A stretch of 64,000 nucleotides of DNA, from assembly GCA_022564295.1 (NCBI GenBank), contig JADFLR010000018.1, positions 1 through 64,000 of the forward strand, given 5' to 3'. The position numbers were made by a program, and so were the translations under genes. This stretch comes from Bacteroidota bacterium (GTDB taxonomy: Bacteria > Bacteroidota > Ignavibacteria > Ignavibacteriales > Ignavibacteriaceae). The notes under the pieces were generated by a model. That model was not told the DNA's origin. It did not search any database and was given only the letters and a program-made list of their open reading frames with translations. Of the stretch, positions 54,061 through 63,779 are shown piece by piece. Within the stretch, counting starts at the first letter, position 1. Each line of letters opens with the position of its first letter.

Positions 54061-55311
54061 TTACTTATCTGCTTCACCCATGATTGGATCAATGCTTCCG
54101 ATGATTGCCACTACATCTGAAATCATGTGCCCGACAACCAGTTTTGACAAAGATTGAAGATTGTTAAATGAAGGTGAGCGTATCTTACACTTCCATGGAT
54201 GACCTTCACCTTTACTTACAAGATAAAATCCTAACTCACCTTTTGATCCTTCAATGGAGTGGTAGATTTCTCCTGCAGGAGGATTGATTCCGAAATTAAC
54301 TATCATAAAATCGTGAATAAGCTCTTCCATCTTTGTATAAACTTCAGTTTTATGCGGAAGAACTTTTTTAGGTTTATTCAGAATTATTTCACCTTCGGGC
54401 ATTTTTTCCAAAACTTGTCGTACTATCTTAGTACTCTCTCTCATTTCATCCAATCTAACAAAATAACGTGCTAAACTATCCCCTTCCGTATAAACAGGTA
54501 TCTTAAAATCAATATCATCATAATTCAGATATGGTTGTGCTCTTCTTATATCAAATTCGACACCGCTTGCTCTTAAGTTAGGTCCGGAAAAGCCAAGATC
54601 GATTGCTTCTTCTTTACTGATAACGCCAACACCATCAATTCTTTCTACAAAAATTCTGTTTGTGTTAATAAGTTTTTCACACTCGGTTAAGTTATCCTCA
54701 AACTGATCTATGAACCATTTTATTTTTGCTAATGCATCGGGTGGAATATCATTAGCAACACCACCTATTCGAGTATAACTGTTTGTAAATCTTGCACCGC
54801 AAAGCATATCCCAAATATCCATCACTTTTTCTCTTTCCCGAAGATTCCAGAGAAATATGGTTAATGCACCAACATCCATAGCGAGCGCACCAATTGCAAC
54901 GAGGTGGGATGTAATTCTTGCAAGCTCAGCAACCATCATTCTAATATACTGCGCTCTTGGCGGTGCTTCTATTCCAGCAAGCTTTTCAACTGCAAGTACC
55001 CACGCAACATTGTTAGCCATCGGAGATATGTAATCGAGACGATCAGTGTGAGGAATAAACTCATAATAGGTCATGTTTTCAGCAAGTTTTTCATAACCTC
55101 TGTGTAAATAACCCAATTCAGGAACACAAGCAACAACAGTTTCGCCGTCAAGTCGTAATACTAAACGCAAAACCCCATGAGTTGCAGGATGCTGCGGACC
55201 CATATTAAGGATCATTTCATTTTCTAATGCATCCTCAACAGTTATATCCGTATCAGCATCTAAAAGCGCCTGTATAATTTTTGGATGAACTTCTTTTAAA
55301 TCACGGTCCAT
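54061..55311 (-). CDS. nuoD: NADH-quinone oxidoreductase subunit D
   Basis: NuoD is the 49-kDa quinone-site subunit of complex I. The 416-residue protein opens near NMGPQHPATHGVLRLVLRLD, has LGYLHRGYEKLAE, YLDYISPMANN-like RLDYISPMANNVAW, PNLRASGVEFDIRRAQPY and ends IIGSIDPIMGEADK. The N-terminus has an extra acidic segment. It lies 7 nt after nuoC. Confidence 0.95.
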   Translation of the reverse strand: MDRDLKEVHPKIIQALLDADTDITVEDALENEMILNMGPQHPATHGVLRLVLRLDGETVVACVPELGYLHRGYEKLAENMTYYEFIPHTDRLDYISPMANNVAWVLAVEKLAGIEAPPRAQYIRMMVAELARITSHLVAIGALAMDVGALTIFLWNLREREKVMDIWDMLCGARFTNSYTRIGGVANDIPPDALAKIKWFIDQFEDNLTECEKLINTNRIFVERIDGVGVISKEEAIDLGFSGPNLRASGVEFDIRRAQPYLNYDDIDFKIPVYTEGDSLARYFVRLDEMRESTKIVRQVLEKMPEGEIILNKPKKVLPHKTEVYTKMEELIHDFMIVNFGINPPAGEIYHSIEGSKGELGFYLVSKGEGHPWKCKIRSPSFNNLQSLSKLVVGHMISDVVAIIGSIDPIMGEADK

Positions 55312-55318
55312 AAATTTT

Positions 55319-55828
55319 TTACTTCTTTGGCAAAGGTATTGAACCTGGAATGCCCATTAAGGGAAAATCTTTTCTTAACGGATAATACTCAAAATCTTCC
55401 GGCATATACATTCTTCTTAAATCGGGATGATTGTTAAATATTATCCCGTACATATCATAAGTTTCTCTTTCCTGCCAGTTAGCTCCTTTCCATACCGATG
55501 TTACAGAATCAATCGAACAATCTGCTTTATCAGCAGCCGGGTCAGATTCATCGACGTCTGCTTTTAATCTTAACCTAAAATTATTTTTAAAGGAATAGAT
55601 ATGATAAACAACCGTAAACCTGTTTTTTCTTTTTGCCCAATCTATTGCCGTAAGATCCTGACAAAGCAAAAATTCAAGATCAGAATCTTTCTTTAAAAAC
55701 TCACAAACCTTTACAATATGTTCTTTTGGCAGCTTAATCGTGAGCTCATCAAGGTACTCTGATACTTCAAAGTCTATTTCGTTGAATTGTTCTTTAAGTT
55801 TTTTGGGGACTAATTCTCTAATATCCAT
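55319..55828 (-). CDS. nuoC: NADH-quinone oxidoreductase subunit C
   Basis: NuoC is the 30-kDa connecting subunit of complex I. The 169-residue protein has [21 protein letters not shown] and the family signature [20 protein letters not shown] followed by [10 protein letters not shown]. It is separate from nuoD, unlike the fused NuoCD of E. coli. It lies 4 nt after nuoB. Confidence 0.93.
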   Translation of the reverse strand: MDIRELVPKKLKEQFNEIDFEVSEYLDELTIKLPKEHIVKVCEFLKKDSDLEFLLCQDLTAIDWAKRKNRFTVVYHIYSFKNNFRLRLKADVDESDPAADKADCSIDSVTSVWKGANWQERETYDMYGIIFNNHPDLRRMYMPEDFEYYPLRKDFPLMGIPGSIPLPKK

Positions 55829-55832
55829 AAAA

Positions 55833-56354
55833 TCAATTATTCTGAATTACGTTAAGATCAGGAAGCTTTGAATTTTTAAAATCGGAGACTTTAGTTCTTC
55901 CTATTTTATCCTGAATTTGTATTAAAGCATTAAGTAGATTATCAGGACGAGGAGGACAACCGGCAACATAAAGATCCACCGGAAGGAACTGATCAATACC
56001 CTGGACTACGGAATAAGTTCTGTAAATTCCTCCGGAAGCTGTACAAGCACCCATTGCAATTACCCATTTTGGATCCGGCATTTGATCATAAATTTTTCTA
56101 ACAACAGGCGCCATCTTATAAGTAACTGTTCCTGCAACAATCATTAAATCGCATTGTCTTGGTGTAAACCTCATCACTTCGGAACCAAAACGGGCTATAT
56201 CATATTTCGGATCACCGGCAGCCATCATTTCGATAGCACAGCATGAAATTCCCATTGGCATTGGCCAAACCGAACTTTTTCTTGCCCATGCAGCAATTGC
56301 ATCAACCGTTGTTGTAATAAATCCATCGCCTTTTAATAATGATTCTAATCCCAT
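55833..56354 (-). CDS. nuoB: NADH-quinone oxidoreductase subunit B
   Basis: NuoB carries the N2 4Fe-4S cluster next to the quinone site. The 173-residue protein has the tandem cysteines in [11 protein letters not shown], then [12 protein letters not shown] and [16 protein letters not shown], giving the four ligands. It overlaps the end of nuoA by 10 nt, so it is translationally coupled to it. Confidence 0.95.
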   Translation of the reverse strand: MGLESLLKGDGFITTTVDAIAAWARKSSVWPMPMGISCCAIEMMAAGDPKYDIARFGSEVMRFTPRQCDLMIVAGTVTYKMAPVVRKIYDQMPDPKWVIAMGACTASGGIYRTYSVVQGIDQFLPVDLYVAGCPPRPDNLLNALIQIQDKIGRTKVSDFKNSKLPDLNVIQNN

Positions 56355-56713
56355 TCAAAACCACCTTTCTTATACGCATAGAGATAACCTAACTCAAATA
56401 CAACGAGAAAAATAAACATTGAAATGAAAATTGATATACCGAATTCAGCAAACAGCTTTTTAAACTGAACAGCCCAAGGATAAATAAACAGCACTTCCAA
56501 ATCAAAAATTATGAATAACATTGCCACTAAATAATATTTAATGGAAATCCTTTCCCTAGTGGTGCCGACTGGTTTCATACCGCTTTCATACGTTGAGAGC
56601 TTTTCTTTGTTAGGTCTTTGAGGACCTAAAAGCATAGATGAAAACGTTATGCCCAATGCAATGACAGTCGCGAAGAACATTACTATAAATATAGGAATGT
56701 AAGATTCAAGCAT
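56345..56713 (-). CDS. nuoA: NADH-quinone oxidoreductase subunit A
   Basis: NuoA is a small three-helix membrane subunit at the quinone end of complex I. The 122-residue protein has the conserved [20 protein letters not shown] loop between helices 1 and 2, then [14 protein letters not shown]. It is first in the nuoA-F order with a candidate promoter 25-55 nt upstream. Confidence 0.94.
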   Translation of the reverse strand: MLESYIPIFIVMFFATVIALGITFSSMLLGPQRPNKEKLSTYESGMKPVGTTRERISIKYYLVAMLFIIFDLEVLFIYPWAVQFKKLFAEFGISIFISMFIFLVVFELGYLYAYKKGGFEWD

Positions 56714-56737
56714 AAAAAATATTTAATTTATTGATTT

Positions 56738-56768
56738 GAAAATTATCCAAAAAATGCATGATTGTCAA
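56738..56768 (-). promoter_or_regulatory. Candidate promoter for nuoABCDEF
   Basis: On the minus strand TTG (56768-56766), 20 nt, then TAATTTTC (56745-56738), seven of eight matches to TAnnTTTG. It is the only promoter-like site seen ahead of the nuo genes. Confidence 0.45.
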
Positions 56769-56865
56769 TTTAAATAATATTCAACAAAATTCTTTCATTG
56801 ATATTCAACTAGATTGATGAATATAGGTTGTAGCCATAGTATTCCCTTTCTACTAATGAGCATAT

Positions 56866-57588
56866 TCATATTATTTTAATTGCTATTTGCAAATAATTAT
56901 TGATAGCTCCTAATAGTTCATACCTGAGATTATAGGATGAAACGATATCATTGAATGCCCGGAATTCGTGAGTCGGGACACCAAATTCATCAAAAATAAT
57001 GATGTCATCTTTTTCTAGAAAAGGAAAGAGATTTGTCAACACAAAAAGAGTTGAAGAATATAAATCTGCATCCATATGGATAACTTTTTTCCTTTGGGGT
57101 TTGTAGTCATGTAGAAATACTGGAAGTGAATCTTGAAATAAACCTTTTATAAAAGTAACCCGATCATCCTGAATCTTTGGTGTTTGTCCGGCAGTATCAT
57201 AATGTTGTTTCTTCATTACCCCAAAATCTTCCGGTAAACCAGTGAAAACATCAAAACCAAAAAATCTACTTTCAGGATTATTATTCTTTTCAACCCACCA
57301 TTTGAAAGCTATACCGCTTGCAACGCCAAACTCCAGATAATCTATGGATTGGTTTTGTATTTCCTCTTTGATTACAAACTCATGCAATTTAAACCTATCT
57401 GTGTAATTAACTTTTTTATTGTAATAATCATTAAACTTTCCTTTTGGAGTTTTATCAATCCAACGTGATAATTTTGAAAGATATACAACATTTAAAAAGA
57501 AATTCTCGAATGGTAAAAATAATATATGCAACCTCAGTCTTGAAAATATTGCTTTAATTTTTCGAAATAAGAAAAGTTTGAAATGCAT
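56866..57588 (-). CDS. TylF-like class I SAM methyltransferase
   Basis: The 240-residue protein resembles the TylF/MycF macrocin O-methyltransferase family. The SAM-binding region is YLEFGVASGIAFKWW, followed by FFGFDVFTGLPEDF, the acidic metal/substrate region KVIHMDADLYSSTLFVL and IIIFDEFGVP. In surface-polysaccharide loci such enzymes methylate sugars. A membrane glycosyltransferase gene lies upstream on the same strand, which fits cell-surface glycan modification, as inference. Confidence 0.82.
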   Translation of the reverse strand: MHFKLFLFRKIKAIFSRLRLHILFLPFENFFLNVVYLSKLSRWIDKTPKGKFNDYYNKKVNYTDRFKLHEFVIKEEIQNQSIDYLEFGVASGIAFKWWVEKNNNPESRFFGFDVFTGLPEDFGVMKKQHYDTAGQTPKIQDDRVTFIKGLFQDSLPVFLHDYKPQRKKVIHMDADLYSSTLFVLTNLFPFLEKDDIIIFDEFGVPTHEFRAFNDIVSSYNLRYELLGAINNYLQIAIKII

Positions 57589-57723
57589 CTTTAACTCAAT
57601 AATTGATTATTAAATCTCTAATGTTAAATTAAATAATCAGGAATTTATTAACAATCATTTGCTTGTAAGAACTTCAGGTACTTAACTTTTTAGAATTACA
57701 TACTTCAATGTTAATGTTACTAA

Positions 57724-59367
57724 TCAATTGTATATTATCCTATAAAGCACAGCGGGTGGATTATTAAAATAAACTACAACTTTAAGTCCGGGATGGCTAG
57801 ATTTAGGATTTAACAGGGCTTGAAATTCCCTTCTCATAGCAGCTTCAATAGGACTGAAATAAAGATAATCAACATTATTTTGATGTAGTTTTTCAATTAA
57901 CTCTTCGTAGCTGTTTGCCATTGGTAGTAAAACGAAATCCATTCCCAAATAGTATGCAACGTGTGCTTTTCTTGCGGCAATTTTATTTCCTCTTTCTGAT
58001 TCCGGGATATTCGTATCATACCAATCCTGAAGTACCAGCAGTTCTTTTGGTCCCGAATTAATTCTGGAACTGTTAAATGAAATTGATTGAGCAAGAGTAA
58101 CTGCGACAAGTGAAATCACAATAAAATAACCAACCTTTAAATGAATGCGTTTATTAACAGCAAACTTCTCTCTGAAAAATGGTTGAATAGTAATTACACT
58201 ATAAAACGAAATAAGAAAAATGGAAAACCTTTCACTGTAGAAAACCAGAGTTAGCAATGCAAAGAAAAACAGATTCGATAAATAATAACCGGTTTCCCTG
58301 CTTTTCCAGTTCTTAAAAGGATTTGAAATTAATAGTAATATCAAACCTAATATAATGAATACTCCCACATACCAACCCATCAGCCGTTCCATATCCAATA
58401 AGAAATGTTCACCGATGTTTCCAATTGTGGTTGATAAGAACAACAAAGGGTCTCTGCCAATAACATCGAACAATGATGTAAAACTGCTGCTTTCATTAAA
58501 CCAAAACTGATCCCAGGAAATTTTTCCTTTTCCGTAAAGTTCGTAGGCTATATTTTTATAGTTTTCATTGTAGAAGAAACTCCCCTTTTTACTTAAACAG
58601 TAAATTCCCCACGGAGTAAAAGTTAAGATGAATATTGCAACAAAAACAGTTGAAGATTTTAAACGCTGTAACCAGTTGTTGTTCCAGTAATTTACAAACA
58701 GGATTATGAAAACAAATCCAAGTAAAAATACACCGTTATACCGTGTCAGGTATGACAATCCTCCAAGCACCGCAGCAATTAAAAGATTTTTATAATACAA
58801 TTTTTTATCCTTAAAGAAGAAGAATAAAGTTGCAGCAGCAAGTACGTTGAACATCATATCAGTTCCGGCACTGTAAGTGTACTGCACAAAAATTGGATTG
58901 GATGCAAGCAGCAAAGAAACGAAAAAAGAAACTGCGGGCGAGAATATTCTTTTAACTAACTCAAATGTGAGAAATATGAAAATCGATGCAGAGAGCACAC
59001 CAATGATGATACCGGAATAAAAATAATTTGAAATTATAAGATTAACCAAACCCAAAACCATTGGATATAGTGGTCCTCTGAATGGATCAATTTGAAGGTC
59101 GCCGTTGATAAAACTTTTTGCGTTAGGCACATAACCCCAAAAGAAATCAGTTTCTATTCCGTAGTCTCCAACCTTGTGGTATAACAAACTTACAATCAAT
59201 AATATTACAAAGTATAAAACAGCAATTACCAAACCGAGATGACGAAATTGAAAAAATTTGTTAAGAGATTCTTCTAACGACACCTTACTTTTTTTTGTTT
59301 GTAACTTTTTATTAGATTTTCTTTTGGATTTCATCTTTTGCATAGAACTTTGCTCTTGAAAAATCAA
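57724..59367 (-). CDS. Membrane glycosyltransferase, GT39/ArnT-like
   Basis: The 547-residue protein has a Lys-rich cytosolic N-terminus (about 1-40) and about a dozen transmembrane helices. The first extracytoplasmic loop has the acidic EIETDFFWG-like YGIETDFFWGYVPNAKSF and DPFRGPLYPMVLG, typical of the PMT/ArnT superfamily that transfers sugars from polyprenyl carriers at the outer face of the inner membrane. The C-terminal about 120 residues are a soluble periplasmic domain. The substrate is unknown. Confidence 0.78.
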   Translation of the reverse strand: MIFQEQSSMQKMKSKRKSNKKLQTKKSKVSLEESLNKFFQFRHLGLVIAVLYFVILLIVSLLYHKVGDYGIETDFFWGYVPNAKSFINGDLQIDPFRGPLYPMVLGLVNLIISNYFYSGIIIGVLSASIFIFLTFELVKRIFSPAVSFFVSLLLASNPIFVQYTYSAGTDMMFNVLAAATLFFFFKDKKLYYKNLLIAAVLGGLSYLTRYNGVFLLGFVFIILFVNYWNNNWLQRLKSSTVFVAIFILTFTPWGIYCLSKKGSFFYNENYKNIAYELYGKGKISWDQFWFNESSSFTSLFDVIGRDPLLFLSTTIGNIGEHFLLDMERLMGWYVGVFIILGLILLLISNPFKNWKSRETGYYLSNLFFFALLTLVFYSERFSIFLISFYSVITIQPFFREKFAVNKRIHLKVGYFIVISLVAVTLAQSISFNSSRINSGPKELLVLQDWYDTNIPESERGNKIAARKAHVAYYLGMDFVLLPMANSYEELIEKLHQNNVDYLYFSPIEAAMRREFQALLNPKSSHPGLKVVVYFNNPPAVLYRIIYN

Positions 59368-59557
59368 ATAATGACATATAATATAATTATTTTTTTTGAA
59401 GTAGATGATTTGTGATTGTTAAATTTAACTAAAGTATGAGTTTAATATTTAATTTGGTGGCATAAATAATTACTTTTATTGCATGACAATTCTTTTTAAT
59501 TTTATCCTGAAAATCTTGTTCAAGATAATAGTATTATTATAAAAAGAGATTATTTGA

Positions 59558-61462
59558 TTGAAGATTGCCCTTTTAATATTATTAATTTCATTTATTTCGG
59601 TTTCTCTATCCATTGCACAGAGTTTTGCCGATTCTCTGGAATATCTTGAGCAAAAACAACAAGTCAATTTTCTTTTTTCCAATTTCGATAAACTACTCGA
59701 TACATATTATTTGAGTACAGGTTTTAACCTGAAAGGTAATTACTCTAATATTAGCTTAGGAGTATTTGAAAATTTCAGATCAACTGTATTCAAATCTACC
59801 ACACAAAGCATACGAGATGAACAATATTTAACAATTACAGGTAAATATCAGTTAGCAGAAAATTATAACTTCGGTATCTCTGCAAACAGCACTAATCTTT
59901 CCGATGACAGGAACACTTTACTGAATAAAACTAAGATTAATTATCTAACTTTGTTTAGCGAAGTGCAGCTAACCAACGACATATTAATTTCACCATTCGG
60001 AGGATACTCAACTAATTTGCAAGTAGGTGAAGACGATAACGGACCTGTTTATGGTTTTGAAGGCTCTGCAAATAATCTTTCCTTCCCCGATTTTACCATC
60101 AATTCACTTTTTAAATTCAAGAATGAAGATATTCTTCCAAGACGAAATTTATTGAGATATTTTGATTTATCAGTTAACAATCCATTTAACCCTTCGGTTA
60201 CAAATTTAGTTTCGGGAAGATTTACTAGCAGCAGGAAAGATTTTTATTTCCCCGCCGATTCAATAATTTCCTCCACCTTCGATATAGTTAACAATATCGA
60301 AAGCAGAACTGAGACCAATTATTTTGCGGAAGATAAATTAAGATATCGTAAATTATTTGGTAATGTTGATTTTGAAATTTCTGGTACGATTAACTGGAGA
60401 ACGATTGAAAGAGATAAACGTTACAAAAGCGCCGAAGTTCAATCTCCAACAATTTTCGATACAAACATTGAAGAACTAAGATTGTCTCTTGGTTCAACCT
60501 TGTTTTACAGAACGGGCTCACTTAACAGTTCGTTAAGCTTTAACTTTGGTGAGAGAGATGAAAAACATATAACACAAAACTTTGAAGGAGCAGATCCGAT
60601 CTTTTATGAACAACGTTCGGAACTTGAAAGCAGGAAGAATAATAATTCTACAAGAGCAACGATAGCTTATACCGGTGATTACGATTTTTCACGAACGGAT
60701 AGACTGCTTTTTAGTCTATACTATAATAAACTCCGTTACGATACACCAAGCGAAGATAATGATGATGACAGAGATGAAATACTTTCAATTGCACGGCTGC
60801 GTTATTCTAAAAACCTTTCACCATTCTTTCAGGCATTTATAAATACCGAAGTGACTTTGAGGCATATTGTTTATCTTTTTGCAAGCAGAAGTTCAAATAA
60901 CAACATAAACCGTGTTCTTCGTCTTGCTGCCGGCGGCTATTACCAGGGTACAAATGTTTCTTCGCTAAACACGTTTGAAGTATCGGCTAATTACACCGTT
61001 TATGATTTTGAAGATCTAACTTCCAGTTTAAGAAGTATTTCATTCAGGCAATTCATTGCAACAGACTCATCACGGATTTCTTTAAGTAATAGATTTGCGT
61101 TTGTAATAACCGGTTATATAAAATTATCAGAACAGGCAGATTTAAACTGGGGTGAGTTTGCTGAAAGACCGACAAGATTTTTACAAGAAATATTTGCAAT
61201 TCCAAAGATTATGTTAACTTATAATAGTGCCTGGTTTGGAATTGGTTTAAGATATTTTTCACTTAATACTTTTAAATATGATGAACTAACAAGAATTCCC
61301 GACACAAGGTATTTAAGCTATGGTCCTTTGGTACAAATAATGTATAATGTTATTGGTTCACTTAACCTGTTAATCGATGGCTGGTATGAGTTTATTTCTA
61401 TAAACAACATACCTGGTAGGGAAAGAGCGAACTTTGTAATGAAACTTAACTGGAATTTTTAA
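59558..61462 (+). CDS. Putative outer-membrane beta-barrel protein
   Basis: The 634-residue protein has a signal peptide (IALLILLISFISVSLSIAQ). It consists mostly of alternating beta strands such as YNFGISANSTNLS, FDLSVNNPFNPS, NSSLSFNFGERDEK and FSLYYNKLRYDTP, ending NFVMKLNWNF with the aromatic C-terminal residue of barrels. The likely start is TTG 59558. No known transporter or plug domain is visible, so it is not obviously TonB-dependent. The RsbW-like gene follows 53 nt later. Confidence 0.65.
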   Translation: MKIALLILLISFISVSLSIAQSFADSLEYLEQKQQVNFLFSNFDKLLDTYYLSTGFNLKGNYSNISLGVFENFRSTVFKSTTQSIRDEQYLTITGKYQLAENYNFGISANSTNLSDDRNTLLNKTKINYLTLFSEVQLTNDILISPFGGYSTNLQVGEDDNGPVYGFEGSANNLSFPDFTINSLFKFKNEDILPRRNLLRYFDLSVNNPFNPSVTNLVSGRFTSSRKDFYFPADSIISSTFDIVNNIESRTETNYFAEDKLRYRKLFGNVDFEISGTINWRTIERDKRYKSAEVQSPTIFDTNIEELRLSLGSTLFYRTGSLNSSLSFNFGERDEKHITQNFEGADPIFYEQRSELESRKNNNSTRATIAYTGDYDFSRTDRLLFSLYYNKLRYDTPSEDNDDDRDEILSIARLRYSKNLSPFFQAFINTEVTLRHIVYLFASRSSNNNINRVLRLAAGGYYQGTNVSSLNTFEVSANYTVYDFEDLTSSLRSISFRQFIATDSSRISLSNRFAFVITGYIKLSEQADLNWGEFAERPTRFLQEIFAIPKIMLTYNSAWFGIGLRYFSLNTFKYDELTRIPDTRYLSYGPLVQIMYNVIGSLNLLIDGWYEFISINNIPGRERANFVMKLNWNF

Positions 61463-61515
61463 AATTGAAAACTTAAAAAATTTTATTATCTTATAAATAA
61501 AATTTTGGGAACAAT

Positions 61516-61926
61516 TTGGCTGAAGATAAATACCACCTCGAAATAGAGAGCGATCCTAACAATTTAATTACAGTTGAAGAATTCGTTAATTATTTTTGTA
61601 AAGATGTAAATCTCCCCGATGAGAAACTTACAAACGTTCTCTTAGCGGTAACCGAAGCTACAACTAACGCAATCATCCATGCTAATAAATGCAATAAAAA
61701 TAAAAAAGTAACAATTGATGCCTTGGTTGAAAATTCGAAATTAATAATAAAAATTAAAGATGAGGGAGAAGGCTTTGATCCGAGCAGCATTCCCGACCCA
61801 ACAGAGCCTGAAAATCTCTTGAAAGACTCCGGAAGAGGTATTTATTTAATGAGGGTATATATGGATGACCTGCAATATAACAGAACACCTTCGGGAATGG
61901 AATTCGTTCTTACTGTAAAACTTTAA
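61516..61926 (+). CDS. RsbW/anti-sigma-type serine kinase (HATPase_c_2)
   Basis: The 136-residue protein is a stand-alone GHKL ATPase domain of the RsbW/SpoIIAB group. The N box is AVTEATTNAIIHANK, the G1 box IKDEGEGFDPSS and the G2 region DSGRGIYLMRVYMDDL. Members bind an anti-sigma antagonist or sigma factor and phosphorylate the antagonist. No antagonist or sigma factor is adjacent, so the partner is elsewhere. The start is TTG 61516. Confidence 0.87.
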   Translation: MAEDKYHLEIESDPNNLITVEEFVNYFCKDVNLPDEKLTNVLLAVTEATTNAIIHANKCNKNKKVTIDALVENSKLIIKIKDEGEGFDPSSIPDPTEPENLLKDSGRGIYLMRVYMDDLQYNRTPSGMEFVLTVKL

Positions 61927-62024
61927 TATTACAAACCCTTTTTTAAATTTCTTTTACCACATCTTAAGAATTATTCCTATTTTAATATTCATTAATTTTA
62001 ATAATCTTTAGTGGGAGTCGATAA

Positions 62025-62990
62025 ATGAGCAGAAAAAAAATAACATTAATTGGCGGTGGACAAATTGGCGGAGTTTTAGCACAACTAATCGCACAACGAC
62101 AGCTCGGTGATGTTGTTATGTTCGATATAGTTGAAGATTTGCCGCAGGGAAAAACCCTTGATATTGCAGAAGCATCGCGCATAGGCGGATTTGATACAAA
62201 GGTTGAGGGAACTAACGATTATAGGGATATTGCAGGTTCCGACCTTGTTATTATTACAGCTGGCTTACCTCGCAAACCCGGCATGAGCCGCGACGATCTT
62301 CTTTCAACTAATTCGAAGATCATGAAATCCGTTGCAGAAGGTGTAAAAGCAAATGCTCCTGATACAATTGTAATCATCATTTCCAATCCTCTTGACGCAA
62401 TGGTAACATTGTTTAAGAAAGTTACCGGTTTCCCTCATAACAGGGTTATAGGTCAAGCAGGTGTATTGGATTCTTCAAGATTTTCTTCTTTCATTGCATG
62501 GGAACTTGGTGTATCAGTAAAAGATATCAACACTATGGTATTAGGCGGTCACGGCGATACTATGGTTCCGATTGTTCGCTATGCAAATGTGAATGGCATT
62601 CCCGTAATGGAATTACTTGAAAGAAAATACGGCGATGCTGCAAAAGCAAAAGAAGTAATGGATGCAATGGTTACAAGAACCAAAAAAGCCGGCGGTGAAG
62701 TGCTTGCACTGCTTAAAACCGGTTCGGCATATTATTCACCGGCTTCCTCGGCTATTACGATGGCTGAGGCAATTATTTATGATGAAAAACGACTTTTGCC
62801 TGTTTGCGCATACCTGCAGGGTGAATTTGGTGTAGATGGGTATTATGTTGGCGTGCCTGCTGTACTTGGTGCTACGGGAGTAGAAAAAGTTGTTGAATTT
62901 GCATTAGATGAAGAAGAGCAAAGTGCGCTGGATAATTCAATCAACGCAGTTAAAACTCTCGTTGCTGATATGGAACGATTGGGATTCTAA
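62025..62990 (+). CDS. mdh: Malate dehydrogenase
   Basis: Mdh oxidises malate to oxaloacetate with NAD in the TCA cycle. The 321-residue protein is of the LDH-like (MalDH type 3) group, with the dinucleotide loop [22 protein letters not shown], the substrate Arg residues in [34 protein letters not shown] and the catalytic His in [12 protein letters not shown] bidirectional terminator follows. Confidence 0.95.
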   Translation: MSRKKITLIGGGQIGGVLAQLIAQRQLGDVVMFDIVEDLPQGKTLDIAEASRIGGFDTKVEGTNDYRDIAGSDLVIITAGLPRKPGMSRDDLLSTNSKIMKSVAEGVKANAPDTIVIIISNPLDAMVTLFKKVTGFPHNRVIGQAGVLDSSRFSSFIAWELGVSVKDINTMVLGGHGDTMVPIVRYANVNGIPVMELLERKYGDAAKAKEVMDAMVTRTKKAGGEVLALLKTGSAYYSPASSAITMAEAIIYDEKRLLPVCAYLQGEFGVDGYYVGVPAVLGATGVEKVVEFALDEEEQSALDNSINAVKTLVADMERLGF

Positions 62991-63058
62991 TTTCAATTCT
63001 ATTAGGTATAGATATACCAGATCTTAAAGAGCCGGCATATCTTATTTTAGTTTAAACT

Positions 63059-63087
63059 AAAAAACCCTCCAGAGAGGAGGGTTTTTT
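63059..63087. terminator. Bidirectional terminator between mdh and rpmA
   Basis: AAAAAACCCTCC (63059-63070) and GGAGGGTTTTTT (63076-63087) are perfect inverted copies with a 5-nt loop. The A/T tails give a T tract on both strands, so it can end both the mdh and the convergent rplU-rpmA transcripts. Confidence 0.92.
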
Positions 63088-63110
63088 AATATCAAATATT
63101 TCAAATAAAA

Positions 63111-63365
63111 TTATGCAGAATATACATTAACGTATTTTCTGTTCCCTCTTTTAGTCTCAAATTTTACAAAACCATTGGCAACAGCAAATAAAGTATCATC
63201 GCCTCCCTTTTGTACATTAGCACCGGGATGAAATTTTGTGCCTCTTTGCCTTACTAATATATTTCCCGCAATTACTCTCTCCCCGCCGAACTTTTTAACA
63301 CCAAGATATTTTGGATTACTATCACGACCATTTCGGGATGAACCCTGTCCTTTTTTATGAGCCAT
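63111..63365 (-). CDS. rpmA: 50S ribosomal protein L27
   Basis: L27 lies at the peptidyl transferase centre of the 50S subunit. The 84-residue protein starts [20 protein letters not shown], has [18 protein letters not shown] and [15 protein letters not shown]. It has no N-terminal extension of the kind that needs processing. It is second in the rplU-rpmA pair, 12 nt after rplU. Confidence 0.96.
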   Translation of the reverse strand: MAHKKGQGSSRNGRDSNPKYLGVKKFGGERVIAGNILVRQRGTKFHPGANVQKGGDDTLFAVANGFVKFETKRGNRKYVNVYSA

Positions 63366-63377
63366 TCTTAATCTCCT

Positions 63378-63686
63378 TTAACCAATCTTTGTTACTTCAA
63401 TTTTTGTTAACTGCTGCCTGTGCCCGTTAAATTTTCTGTAACCTTTTCTGCGTTTCTTTTTGAACACAATTACTTTATCATCTTTCAGGTGTTCTAAAAC
63501 TTTTGCTGTCACCTTTGCACCCTTAATTAGGGGACTGCCAATTTTTATATTCTTATCATCATTTAGAACCAGCACTTCCTTAAAAGTAATATTCTTGTTT
63601 GGTTCTTTAGATAATTTTGGAACGTAATACGTACTATTTTCAGAAACTTTAAATTGTTGTCCGGCAATATTTACAACTGCAAACAT
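63378..63686 (-). CDS. rplU: 50S ribosomal protein L21
   Basis: L21 binds 23S rRNA. The 102-residue protein starts MFAVVNIAGQQFKVSENSTY and has FKKKRRKGYRKFNGHRQQLT, typical of the family. It is first in the conserved rplU-rpmA pair with its own promoter upstream. Confidence 0.96.
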   Translation of the reverse strand: MFAVVNIAGQQFKVSENSTYYVPKLSKEPNKNITFKEVLVLNDDKNIKIGSPLIKGAKVTAKVLEHLKDDKVIVFKKKRRKGYRKFNGHRQQLTKIEVTKIG

Positions 63687-63715
63687 CTTTACCTCTTTGT
63701 TTGAAATTTAGCATA

Positions 63716-63746
63716 CAAATGTAATGAAATGAATTATTTATGTCAA
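63716..63746 (-). promoter_or_regulatory. Promoter of rplU-rpmA
   Basis: On the minus strand TTG (63746-63744), 20 nt, then TACATTTG (63723-63716), a perfect TAnnTTTG element. It is 30 nt ahead of the rplU start and is the cleanest match of this promoter type in the window. Confidence 0.6.
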
Positions 63747-63779
63747 TGCATGTTCAAACCTGGCGGCAACAGTTTTCAA

